A stretch of 64,000 bases of DNA from Nitrospirota bacterium (lineage in GTDB: Bacteria; Nitrospirota; JACRHJ01): assembly GCA_016212105.1 (NCBI GenBank), contig JACRHJ010000038.1:35256-99255 (forward strand). The letters run 5' to 3'. The translations under genes were made by a program, and so were the position numbers. Numbering within the stretch: the first letter of the stretch is position 1; each line of letters begins with the position of its first letter. Below are positions 27,451-35,248 of the stretch, one piece after another. Below the pieces are notes generated by a model that was not told the origin of the DNA, did no database searches, and saw nothing but the letters and a program-made list of their open reading frames with translations.

Positions 27451-28869
27451 TCAGAAAAGCTCCACGTTGTCGCCGAGGCCGCCAGACTGCCCGTGGCCGT
27501 GGCCGGCCCCGGCCGCGCGGCCGCCGTCGTGCGCCGCCGGTACGCTGGACGCGGCCCGCCGCATCTCCTCCGGGGCGAGCCTGCGGGCCTCGTCCGCGAT
27601 GTTGTCGAGCCCGGCCGCCACCTCCTCGGCCGCCGCCGAGACGCGGTGGTGCAGCGATATGCCTCCGACCGAATCCGCGATGTCCGAGGAGAGCGTCTTG
27701 CCGGACTCCTCGATTATGGACAGGCGGTAAAGCACGTTCCCGTTCGTCTTGTGGAGGGTGTCCACCATGGAGCGAAGCTCCCCGACCATGTTCCCGAACT
27801 CGTCCGGCAGCTGCCCGGCTGGGTCGTCGTGCAGGTCGGTCAGGGAGTCGGTGAGCGCGCCCAGCCAGTTCCCTATGGCGGACAGGAACGACTTTCCCGA
27901 GCCGCCGTCGCCCCGCGTGACGGAGTGTATCTCGTCCGCCATCTCGGCCGCGTCCCTCGCTATGAGCGAAAGGCTGTCCTTTATCATCATGACCGCGCGG
28001 CACAGCTCGCCCTTTGTGGACAGAAGCTCGGAGGCCTGCAGCTCGGATGCGTGGCCCGCCTCCGCCGCCATCTCGCGGAAGCCGGGGGCCCCGCCCATGA
28101 GCGGTCCGAAGCCCGAGGCCGCGAGCCTGTCCGCGACGGACCTGAGCGTGTCCCTCGAGTGCTCCAACCGCTGGCGCGTTATGTCGTTGTACTGGAGCGA
28201 CTCGACAACAGAGCCGATAGACCTGGTTATCTCATTCGACTTGTCGAGGAAGCCGCCGAGCATGTGCGCGGACATGCCGTGTTTTTTCTGGAGAGAGTCG
28301 AGGCAGTCGATGGTCTTGTCCACGACCGACCTGGCATTCATCAGCCGGGCGGGTGAACAGCTCCCCGGCGGGCACGTGGCCAGCCATTCCTTCATCCTGA
28401 AGAGTATCCTGTCGAGTTCTATTATGGTGCGGCCGATGTCCTTGTCCGTTATCAGGCGGACGACATGCTCGGATATGCCGGTGATCTTGATAGCCCTCTG
28501 CTGGAAGTCGGCCAGGCTGGCACCAATGGAGAGAAACTCCTTCTCGCTGTCTCGCGTGACCATGTCGAGCCCGGCCGAGAGATGCCGCAGGTGCTCCGGC
28601 CACAGCTCCGGGGCAAGGCTTGCGTGAGAGGCATCGTTTCTCGGGTGCGATGAATGTAGTTCGTGGTGTGCGTGCCCGGCAAGGGAACCGGGGCGGGCAA
28701 CACCGTCCGGCCTTATGTGGACTGCCGGGGTGGAGGTTTCCGGGGTGCGGCCCTCCGTGGCATGGGCGGCCTCGCGGGCCTTGGCCGCGTGCTCGCTCAC
28801 ATGGCGGAGCCGCTCCCTTAGTTCAGCCATCATGTCGTCGAGCTTCGCCCTTGGTATCTCTCCGCCCAT
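27451..28869 (-). CDS. CheZ-like/receptor-like helical chemotaxis protein
   Basis: 472 aa, first gene of the chemotaxis operon, ATG with GGAGG 5 bases upstream. No membrane segment. After a His-rich, low-complexity N-terminus (about 30-85) it is almost all helical. SLQYNDITRQRLEH (near residue 220) has the DxxxQ arrangement of the CheZ phosphatase site; a similar segment also occurs in some receptor-like proteins. The protein ends GLGDNVELF, which resembles a docking tail. It may dephosphorylate CheY-P or act as an adaptor; neither is proven by sequence. Confidence 0.7.
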   Translation of the reverse strand: MGGEIPRAKLDDMMAELRERLRHVSEHAAKAREAAHATEGRTPETSTPAVHIRPDGVARPGSLAGHAHHELHSSHPRNDASHASLAPELWPEHLRHLSAGLDMVTRDSEKEFLSIGASLADFQQRAIKITGISEHVVRLITDKDIGRTIIELDRILFRMKEWLATCPPGSCSPARLMNARSVVDKTIDCLDSLQKKHGMSAHMLGGFLDKSNEITRSIGSVVESLQYNDITRQRLEHSRDTLRSVADRLAASGFGPLMGGAPGFREMAAEAGHASELQASELLSTKGELCRAVMMIKDSLSLIARDAAEMADEIHSVTRGDGGSGKSFLSAIGNWLGALTDSLTDLHDDPAGQLPDEFGNMVGELRSMVDTLHKTNGNVLYRLSIIEESGKTLSSDIADSVGGISLHHRVSAAAEEVAAGLDNIADEARRLAPEEMRRAASSVPAAHDGGRAAGAGHGHGQSGGLGDNVELF

Positions 28870-28912
28870 GCCGGCCTCCTTGCGCTGGACTCCTGATGGT
28901 GCATAGGAGCGG

Positions 28913-28918
28913 ATTATA
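28913..28918 (-). promoter_or_regulatory. Candidate -10 box of the chemotaxis operon
   Basis: A perfect TATAAT on the minus strand, 44 bases before the ATG at 28869. The -35 region is poor (TTAGCC at 18-base spacing), so an activator may be needed. No sigma54 (GG-N10-GC) site was recognised. Confidence 0.4.
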
Positions 28919-29293
28919 TGGCCTGCCCGGTTTTCCGGCTAATTACTAGACATCGTTTTTTCCGTAGTTCAAACGCGAATGGCTTCATGAGGCTGGCGCT
29001 CTGCGTACCTCTTGTTAAAAACTGTAACAACTCATGCCGGTTCCGTCACCTGCCCTATGGTACAGGTGAGGGGCTTGTCATGTATGTTCCCTGAAGTGGC
29101 TGAGCGATATGGTAAGAATCGCAACTTGTAGCGGAATATAGGTAATAAAACCGGTCTGGTATTGCATGAAACCGCTGTTGACCGATGATGCGATTTGGCG
29201 AGACATCTCCAGGCGTAATAAAACGCCGTGAAATCAACCTGTTATGTGTATTGTCGAGGCCTATCGGGGTTTATGGCCGGGAAAGGAGGCCGG
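28919..29293. other. Intergenic region, no gene; one inverted repeat
   Basis: No open frame with a ribosome-binding site and no dispersed repeat is seen, unlike most gaps here. The clearest signal is the 7-bp inverted repeat TCACCTG / CAGGTGA (29046-29052 and 29063-29069, 10-base spacer), which could be an operator for the chemotaxis operon. AT content is higher than in the flanking genes. Confidence 0.5.
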
Positions 29294-30619
29294 TTATCTT
29301 GCGATTCCGAGCTTTTTCAGCCTGCGGTAGAGGGTGGCGCGTGAGATGCCGAGCGCGGAGGCGGTCCTGACGACGTCGCCGCCCTGTCTCTCAAGCTCCG
29401 ATTTAATGCGTTCCTCCTCCGGCATTCCGGACGGGGCTGCCGCGGGAAGAGCGGCTGCATCCGGGTGAGTGCTGCCCGCGAGGCCGGGGAAGCATTCCGG
29501 CGTGAGCGGGCCGCCCCGTGCGATGAGGACGCCCCTCTCCACGACGTTCCTGAGTTCGCGTATGTTGCCCGGCCAGCGGTACGACGCGAGCATGCGCATG
29601 ACCTCGGGAGACGGAGCCTCCGAGGGGCGGCCCAGGCCCGCCATGATATGCCGGACGAGGCCCTGAAGCTCCGATACACGCTCCCTGAGCGGGGCTATCG
29701 GGATGGGGAAAACGAATATCCTGAAATAGAGGTCGAGCCGGAACCGGCCCTGCCTTGCCTCCTCCATCAGGTCCTTGTTTGTCGCGCATATCAGGCGGAA
29801 CTCGCTCCGGCGCACCTTGACCTCTCCGAGCCGCCTGTACTGCTTCTCCTCGATGACCTTCAGGAACTGGGCCTGGACCTGGAGGTCCATGTCGCCTATC
29901 TCGTCGAGGAACAGCGTCCCGCCGTCCGCGACCTCTATCAACCCCTCCCTGTCCGCGACCGCGCTTGTGAACGAGCCCTTCGCATGGCCGAACAGCTCGC
30001 TCGCGAGGAGCTCGCCCCGAAGGCCCGAGCAGTTCACCTCCACCAGAGGCGCCCTGCCGCGCGCGCTCCGTCCGTGTATCCACCTTGCGAGGACGCCCTT
30101 GCCGGAGCCGGTCTCGCCCTGGAGCATGACCGGCGAGTCGTTCGCGGCCGCGACGGTCGCCAGCTCCAGCATCTTCGACGTCGCCTGGCTGTCGCCGAAG
30201 AAAGGGGACGCGGGCTTGGCGAGTCGCTCGCTCGCAGTCTGGCTCCGCCTCAGCGCGCTTATCTCAAGCGCCTTCCGGAGGTAGACGTCGAGCCCCGCCA
30301 TGTTGACCGGCTTCGAAAGGAAGTTGTCCGCGCCCCGCCTCATCGCCTCCACCGCGAGCGGTATGTCGCCGTGGCCGGTGATGACCACGATGGCCATCTC
30401 CGGGTAGCCGGCGCGCAGCTCCGTCAGCAGGTCGAGGCCGTTCACGTCGGGGAGGTTTATGTCGAGGAGTACCGCGTCGAACCGCTCGCGGAGCAGGGCG
30501 TCGCCAGCCTCGTTCCTGTCGGCTGCGGCCTTGACCGAATGCCCGACCGCTTCGAGGTACTGCGAGAACGCGAAGCGTATGCCGGGCTCGTCGTCGATTA
30601 TCAGTATGTTTGTCTTCAT
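29294..30619 (-). CDS. Orphan NtrC-family sigma54-dependent response regulator
   Basis: 441 aa. Receiver domain with D9-D10 and phospho-Asp53 (LLDINLPDVNG), AAA+ domain with Walker A GETGSGKG and Walker B GGTLFLDEIGDM, and a Fis-type helix-turn-helix at the end (VVRTASALGISRATLYRRLK). The sigma54 contact loop, usually GAFTGA, reads GSFTSA. It should activate sigma54 promoters when phosphorylated. No histidine kinase gene is adjacent in the window, so its partner is elsewhere. Confidence 0.93.
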   Translation of the reverse strand: MKTNILIIDDEPGIRFAFSQYLEAVGHSVKAAADRNEAGDALLRERFDAVLLDINLPDVNGLDLLTELRAGYPEMAIVVITGHGDIPLAVEAMRRGADNFLSKPVNMAGLDVYLRKALEISALRRSQTASERLAKPASPFFGDSQATSKMLELATVAAANDSPVMLQGETGSGKGVLARWIHGRSARGRAPLVEVNCSGLRGELLASELFGHAKGSFTSAVADREGLIEVADGGTLFLDEIGDMDLQVQAQFLKVIEEKQYRRLGEVKVRRSEFRLICATNKDLMEEARQGRFRLDLYFRIFVFPIPIAPLRERVSELQGLVRHIMAGLGRPSEAPSPEVMRMLASYRWPGNIRELRNVVERGVLIARGGPLTPECFPGLAGSTHPDAAALPAAAPSGMPEEERIKSELERQGGDVVRTASALGISRATLYRRLKKLGIAR

Positions 30620-30726
30620 GTCTTCTCGCCGGGGGGTGGTCTTACAGGCCTATTCTACCAGTTTCGGCGGTCGTGTCAACTGTTGTGTATGCCGGAAACT
30701 TTCTTGAGTGCGGTCTACGATTATCC

Positions 30727-30755
30727 TTGACTTGGGTGGGGACCAGGGGTATGAT
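30727..30755 (+). promoter_or_regulatory. Promoter of the cold-shock gene
   Basis: TTGACT (30727-30732), 17-base spacer, TATGAT (30750-30755). Expected start is near 30762, giving a leader of about 155 bases, similar in length to that of E. coli cspA. Confidence 0.7.
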
Positions 30756-30767
30756 GGTTCTTGTGGT

Positions 30768-30797
30768 GCCATGGCGCAGTGCCATGGCGATTTTTTT
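30768..30797 (+). terminator. Attenuator-like hairpin in the csp leader
   Basis: GCCATGGC occurs twice (30768-30775 and 30781-30788) around GCAGT, forming an 8-bp stem, followed by GA and seven Ts. It begins about 6 bases after the predicted start point. No plus-strand gene lies upstream, so it is not an end-of-operon terminator. Confidence 0.7.
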
Positions 30798-30916
30798 GCC
30801 TGCGGATTCATTCATGCTTTAAGGGTTGTAGAGCACTACTTTAAGGTTGAACGGTTTGACAGGTCTACAAGGCGGACGTGCAGGGTGCACGGCGCCAAAT
30901 GAAAAGGGGTTTTGGA

Positions 30917-31114
30917 TTGAAGGGTACTGTTAAGTGGTTCAATGAGAGCAAGGGTTATGGTTTTATCTCCCCGGAAGAAGGCAAGGACGTCTTCGTGCAC
31001 TTCTCGGAGATAAAGATGGACGGCTTCAAGACCCTGGCCGAGGGCCAGAGGGTCGAGTTCGAAGTCACCAACGGGCCCAAGGGTCCGCAGGCCGTCAGCG
31101 TCACCGCTGGCTAA
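30917..31114 (+). CDS. csp: Cold-shock domain protein (CspA family)
   Basis: 65 aa from TTG at 30917, with AAGGGG seven bases upstream; this gives the canonical start of the family (MKGTVKWFN). An in-frame ATG at 30899 would add six residues but overlaps the ribosome site. RNA-binding motifs RNP1 (KGYGFI) and RNP2 (VFVHF) are intact. It is an RNA chaperone and possible antiterminator. Leader and attenuator lie upstream and a strong terminator downstream. Confidence 0.93.
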   Translation: MKGTVKWFNESKGYGFISPEEGKDVFVHFSEIKMDGFKTLAEGQRVEFEVTNGPKGPQAVSVTAG

Positions 31115-31138
31115 GCCAAAGCAACACGCATCCAAATG

Positions 31139-31169
31139 AAAGGCCCCGGAGCAATCCGGGGCCTTTTTT
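31139..31169 (+). terminator. Intrinsic terminator of csp
   Basis: A 10-bp stem (AGGCCCCGGA / TCCGGGGCCT) with a GCAA tetraloop and a run of six Ts, 25 bases after the stop codon. Confidence 0.92.
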
Positions 31170-31179
31170 GTTTGCATGA

Positions 31180-31731
31180 TTACCATTCCCTCAAAAACGG
31201 CAGCACCAGCGCCGCCCCGATTACGATAAACGGCAGCGCCGCCCACCAGAGCCTCCGGAATCCCCCGGACTCCACGGATGCCGGCCAGCCGTCCTCCAGA
31301 AAAGAAAACGTCGCGCCGCGCCCGTGCCGCCAGTCCAGGCTCCAGAGGAGCCCTGCGGAGCAGTAGAGCACCGATGACAGGAATATGTTCGGCAGCCAGG
31401 TGGGCGGGTACACCCCGTCCCGGTACAGCATGTACAGGTCGTACCCCCAGCTCGCCGAGAACATCCAGACGCAGGACGCGGCGTACGCATGACGGAGCGG
31501 CGCCCGCCCGCGAGAGGCGCGGTATAAAGTCCCGACGGACCACGGCGCGGTGGCGAACGTGAGCACGGACATGAACGTGCCGTCGAAGTAGTCCCACGTC
31601 CGGTCGCCGGAATAAGGCGCGATAAATATCACGAGCCCGCCCGCGACCGCGAACGTGGCGAGCTTCCACGGCACGGCGAGCGAGAGCCGGTACTCCCGCG
31701 AGAACAGCGCGCACGTCCGCCTGTCGCGCAC
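31180..31731 (-). CDS. Integral membrane protein, unknown function
   Basis: 183 aa from GTG at 31731, with about five hydrophobic helices. The open frame continues upstream and encodes another good transmembrane helix (VFYIYIAAYSAACLAALAVL); a CTG at 31800 preceded by GGGAGG could be the true start (206 aa). Aromatic-rich segments (YDLYMLYRDGVYPPTWLPNI) suggest a conserved family, not recognised here. It converges on csp, with the csp terminator at its end. Confidence 0.65.
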   Translation of the reverse strand: MRDRRTCALFSREYRLSLAVPWKLATFAVAGGLVIFIAPYSGDRTWDYFDGTFMSVLTFATAPWSVGTLYRASRGRAPLRHAYAASCVWMFSASWGYDLYMLYRDGVYPPTWLPNIFLSSVLYCSAGLLWSLDWRHGRGATFSFLEDGWPASVESGGFRRLWWAALPFIVIGAALVLPFLREW

Positions 31732-31802
31732 GAGTACCGCAAGTGCGGCGAGGCACGCGGCGGAGTAGGCGGCTATGTAGATGTAGAAGACGGCGTCCAG
31801 TG

Positions 31803-31975
31803 ACGTATCCCCTCCCCCGGCCCCTCCCGCGAGGGGAGGGGAGAATAAGGCAAGCCCTCACCCCCACCCCCCTCATGCAAAAAGAGGAAAAGGCTTAAAG
31901 GTAAGCCCTCACCCCCAACAACCCTTCGGCTTTGCTCAGGGCAGGCTCTCTCCCACAAGGGGAGAGGGGGACTAT
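31803..31975. repeat. Family E repeats
   Basis: Several units of the CCCCTCCCGCGAGGGGAGGGG type and related ACCCC/TCTCTCCC runs, including a CCACAAGGGGAGAGGGGG hairpin. They cover the sequence upstream of the membrane-protein gene up to the MITE-like element. Confidence 0.7.
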
Positions 31976-31983
31976 GAGTTAAT

Positions 31984-32127
31984 ATCAATCCGGCAATTAA
32001 ATAGGCAAACTTCCTGGACCCGTGTCAAGCACGGGGAGACGAACAAGCACGCGTCATTCCCGCGAAAGCGGGAATCCAGTGACTTTTCTTGGTTCGCATG
32101 GTTTGCATATAATGTTGCCGGATTAAT
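31984..32127. mobile_element. MITE-like element, copy 2 (144 bp)
   Basis: Terminal inverted repeats ATCAATCCGGCAA and TTGCCGGATTAAT (12 of 13 match when paired; inner 10 bp perfect). The internal order equals that at 9636-9807, with a shorter central palindrome (ATTCCCGCGAAAGCGGGAAT). The TATAAT-bearing end (TTGCATATAATG) is conserved. No coding capacity. Confidence 0.72.
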
Positions 32128-32290
32128 AACACCCCCAGCCCCCTCTTAAACTAATTGGGGGATTAAATGCACACCCTCTCCCTTCAATGGGAGAGGGTGG
32201 CGCAAAGCGCCGGGTGAGGGATGGTTTCAATGCAGGGGACCGCCCAGCAAAACTTCCTGGACTCCCGCTTTCGCGGGAGTGACACGCGCT
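32128..32290. repeat. Family E and B repeats downstream of mltG
   Basis: Contains CCCTCTCCCTTCAATGGGAG (E-like hairpin), a GGCGCAAAGCGCC stem, and a family B unit with stem CTCCCGC / GCGGGAG at 32262-32285. It fills the gap to the mltG stop codon. Confidence 0.7.
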
Positions 32291-32307
32291 GGTCCACCGC
32301 CTTCCCC

Positions 32308-33354
32308 CTACCCCTTCGCCTTCACGACTCCGGTGATGTTCGGGAGCACCTGGTACTCCTGCACGGCGCGGTTATGCTGCGAGAGGTTGCTCGAGAAGAA
32401 GTGGGTGCCGTCGTTCCTCGACACGAAGAACAGGTAGTCCACGTCCGCCGGGTACAGCGCGGCTATGATGGACGGCTTGCCGGGGTTGGATATGGGGCCC
32501 GGCGGGAGGCCCTTGACAGCATAGGTGTTGTAAGGGTCTTTGCGCCTCAGGTCGGCCTTCGTGATGTCGCCGTTCCAGCCGCCCTTGAACTGGAGGTAGT
32601 ATATCACCGTAGAGTCGCACTGGAGCCTCATGCCGCGCTTCAGCCTGTTGTGGAACACGGCCGAGATCAGCATCCGCTCCGAGTCAATAGCGGCCTCCCT
32701 CTCGACCAGCGAGGCCAGTATAAGCGCCTGACGCTCCGTCATGCCCAGCTCGGCCGCGCGCGCCTTCAGCTCGTCGGTGAATACCTCCCTGTACTTCCCG
32801 ACCATCTGCTTTATCATCCCGTCGAGCGATGTGCCCTTGGGGAAGAAATAGGTCGCCGGGAAGAGGTAGCCCTCCAGCGTGCCGCCCTCCAGGCCGAGGG
32901 ACCGGACATAAGCAGGGTCTGCGGCCTTAGCCATGAACTCAGCCCTCGTGGCGAGCCCGGCCTTCTCGACCGCGTCGGCCGCCTTCATGATGTCGAAACC
33001 CTCCGGCAGGACTACCTGGTACTCTATTATCCTGCCCTTCTCGATAACGTCCAGCACCTCGAGAGGGCGCATGCCGGTGTCGAGCGAGTAGAAGCCCGCG
33101 CGGACCTTCCTGTCCACGCCCTTGAGCCTGGCGATGATGATGAACGTCTCCTTGTCCGTTATGATGCCCTCCCGCTTCAGTTCGGCTGCGACGCTCCTGA
33201 ACGTCGCCCCCTCCGGGATAAGCACCTCCTTGAACTCCTTGGCGGTGGACGCGGGCCGGGATATGAACAGCGCAAGGTGCACCGCCATGACGAGCGCCGC
33301 GCCCGCAAGGACGAAGAGGACGAGCCTGAGGGATATGTGGTAGCGGGCCTTCAT
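32308..33354 (-). CDS. mltG: Endolytic murein transglycosylase MltG (YceG)
   Basis: 348 aa from ATG at 33354, which overlaps the TGA of the upstream gene (ATGA). One N-terminal membrane anchor (about 9-30), LysM-like part (IPEGATFRSVAAELKREGII), then the catalytic YceG domain with ILASLVEREA (catalytic Glu) and NTYAVKGLPPGPISNPG. It cuts nascent glycan strands. Transcribed with three PpiC-type chaperone genes, pointing to an envelope-maintenance operon. Confidence 0.95.
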   Translation of the reverse strand: MKARYHISLRLVLFVLAGAALVMAVHLALFISRPASTAKEFKEVLIPEGATFRSVAAELKREGIITDKETFIIIARLKGVDRKVRAGFYSLDTGMRPLEVLDVIEKGRIIEYQVVLPEGFDIMKAADAVEKAGLATRAEFMAKAADPAYVRSLGLEGGTLEGYLFPATYFFPKGTSLDGMIKQMVGKYREVFTDELKARAAELGMTERQALILASLVEREAAIDSERMLISAVFHNRLKRGMRLQCDSTVIYYLQFKGGWNGDITKADLRRKDPYNTYAVKGLPPGPISNPGKPSIIAALYPADVDYLFFVSRNDGTHFFSSNLSQHNRAVQEYQVLPNITGVVKAKG

Positions 33355-34286
33355 AGCTTGCCGAGGGCTTCGAAGCGGACCTCGATGGCGGTCCTCGCCT
33401 TTAACGCCTCCTGCCACTTCGCGAAGGCCTTCTCGCCTTCCTGCGCGGTCAGCCTCTTCACGACGTCGTCCTCGGCCTCCTCGAACGATGGCTTCTTCGC
33501 AGGACGCGCGTCCTCGACCTTGAAGACATGGTACCCGTAGTCCGTCTTGACCACTCCGCTTACCTGGCCGGGCTTAAGCCTGAAAACGACCTTGTCGAAC
33601 TCCGGCGGCATCTCCCCTTTCGAGAAATAGCCCAGGTCGCCGCCCGACGCGCCGTCCGGGGAGAAGGAGCGCACCTTGGCTATCGCCGCGAAGTCGCCGC
33701 CGGCCTTTATCTCCTTCAGTATCGCCTCGGCATCCGCCTTGTTGTCCACAACTATCTGGCGGGCATGCACCTTGGCCGGGCTGCTGAACTCTTCCCTGTT
33801 CCTGACGAACCAGGCGCGGGCGCGGGCCCTGTCTATCTTTATGCCGGAGTATACCTGCGCAGCTATAAGCTTGTCCACGGTGAGCCTGCGCGCAAGCCCG
33901 TCCCGGAAGCGGTCCATGTCGAGCCCGGACTGCTTCAGCGTGCTCTCGAAGACTCCCTCGGGGTAGTCCGCCCTGGCCTTCTTCAGCGCGGCCTCGACCT
34001 CGGAGTCAGATGCCGAGATGCCCAGCTTCTTCGCCTCCTGCAGGTACATCTCCTCCTCGATCATCTGGCTGAGCATGTATATCCTGGCGTCGCTGTCGGT
34101 GGAATCGCTTGCGGAGAGGTTGGAAAAGCCAAAGTTCGAGAGCTGAACCTTGTCCTGGAACATGGCGACCGTGATGGTCTCGCCGTTGACAGTGGCAAGG
34201 ACGGGTGAGTCCGGCGCCTTCTCCGTGCCGGACGTGCATCCGGCAAGGAGAAGGGCCGCTATTGCTATGGCATTTTTTAACTTCAT
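33351..34286 (-). CDS. SurA-like PpiC-type prolyl isomerase lipoprotein
   Basis: 311 aa. Lipobox LLLAGC at the N-terminus, SurA-like helical N-domain (VLATVNGETITVAMFQDKVQ), then a parvulin domain (VHARQIVVDNKADAEAILKE, GGDLGYFSKGEMPPEFDKVVF, DYGYHVFKVED). It likely folds outer-membrane proteins from a lipid anchor. Start ATG at 34286 has a weak Shine-Dalgarno. Overlaps mltG by 4 bases; third of three consecutive relatives. Confidence 0.92.
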   Translation of the reverse strand: MKLKNAIAIAALLLAGCTSGTEKAPDSPVLATVNGETITVAMFQDKVQLSNFGFSNLSASDSTDSDARIYMLSQMIEEEMYLQEAKKLGISASDSEVEAALKKARADYPEGVFESTLKQSGLDMDRFRDGLARRLTVDKLIAAQVYSGIKIDRARARAWFVRNREEFSSPAKVHARQIVVDNKADAEAILKEIKAGGDFAAIAKVRSFSPDGASGGDLGYFSKGEMPPEFDKVVFRLKPGQVSGVVKTDYGYHVFKVEDARPAKKPSFEEAEDDVVKRLTAQEGEKAFAKWQEALKARTAIEVRFEALGKL

Positions 34287-34323
34287 GGAGGTCCAGGTGC
34301 GCGGCCGGACGCCTGCCGGTGCA

Positions 34324-35238
34324 TTACCGCGCTTCCTGCTCTTTAGGCTGGGCGGCTTCGGCAAGTTCCTTGGCCGCGTCAGGGCTGATGGACCACTTGG
34401 CCTTGTCCTTGAGGCCCTTCACGATGGAGTCGAACATCTCCTCCTTCTTCTTTTCGAGGAGCAGTTCCTTGACCTGGTCTTTGACCTTGTCGAACTCGGA
34501 GTCTGGTGCGGGCTTCTTGTCGGTTATCTTGATTATGTGGTAGCCCGCCTGGCTCTGTACGACGTTCCCGATCTCGCCGACCTTCAGCTTGAACGCCGCG
34601 TCCTTGAGGGATGCGGAGCCGAAGTCGAGCCAGTTCACGTAGCCCAGGTCGCCCCCGCTGTTCTTTGTTTTGGGGTCGAGCGAATGCTCCCTGGAAAGCT
34701 TCGCGAAGTCCTCGCCGGCGGAGAGTTTCTTGAGCACTTCCTCCGCCTCCTGCTTCGACATCACGAGGATGTGGCTGAGCCTGATGGAACCCAGGTCGGA
34801 CTTGTTCTTGTCAAAGTAGTCCTTGACATCCTTGTCGGCGACCTTGGCCTTGTCGAGGACCTCGAGCTTGATGTACTGGCGCCAGACGAGCTCGTCCTTG
34901 ATCGGCTTGAGCCTCTTGATGACCTCCGGGTCCTTCTCGACGCCCTTCCTCTGGGCCTCCTGTATAACCACCTGCTTGTTGACCAGCGTCTCGAGGAACT
35001 TCTTCTGGTTCTCCGGGTCGGCGAGCGCCTGCTGCTCGCCCGGGGAGAGCCGCATGGCCTCGACAGCAAAGTCCTCGACGGTGATGTTATTGCCGTTCAC
35101 GGTGGCGAGCACCGCGGCCCCCTTGCCGGCCTCGGCCTTTTTCTCTTCGCCGGTCTTCCCTTTTTCACATGCGGCCAGCAGCAGTGTCACTGCCGCTATG
35201 GACGCAACATACCTGAACAACCGCTTATATGATGTCAT
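34324..35238 (-). CDS. SurA-like PpiC-type prolyl isomerase lipoprotein
   Basis: 304 aa from ATG at 35238 (GGAGAG upstream). Lipobox LLLAAC, Lys/Glu-rich spacer, SurA-like N-domain (VLATVNGNNITVEDFAVEAM), parvulin domain (IRLSHILVMSKQEAEEVLKK, GGDLGYVNWLDFGSASLKDA, QAGYHIIKITDKK). Shares the plan of its neighbours but differs in sequence, so the three are old paralogues. Confidence 0.92.
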   Translation of the reverse strand: MTSYKRLFRYVASIAAVTLLLAACEKGKTGEEKKAEAGKGAAVLATVNGNNITVEDFAVEAMRLSPGEQQALADPENQKKFLETLVNKQVVIQEAQRKGVEKDPEVIKRLKPIKDELVWRQYIKLEVLDKAKVADKDVKDYFDKNKSDLGSIRLSHILVMSKQEAEEVLKKLSAGEDFAKLSREHSLDPKTKNSGGDLGYVNWLDFGSASLKDAAFKLKVGEIGNVVQSQAGYHIIKITDKKPAPDSEFDKVKDQVKELLLEKKKEEMFDSIVKGLKDKAKWSISPDAAKELAEAAQPKEQEAR

Positions 35239-35248
35239 CTCTCTCCAG

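Noticed and set aside
28919..29293. Sigma54 promoter for the chemotaxis operon
   Set aside because: No GG-N10-GC element with TTGC was found on the minus strand in this gap.
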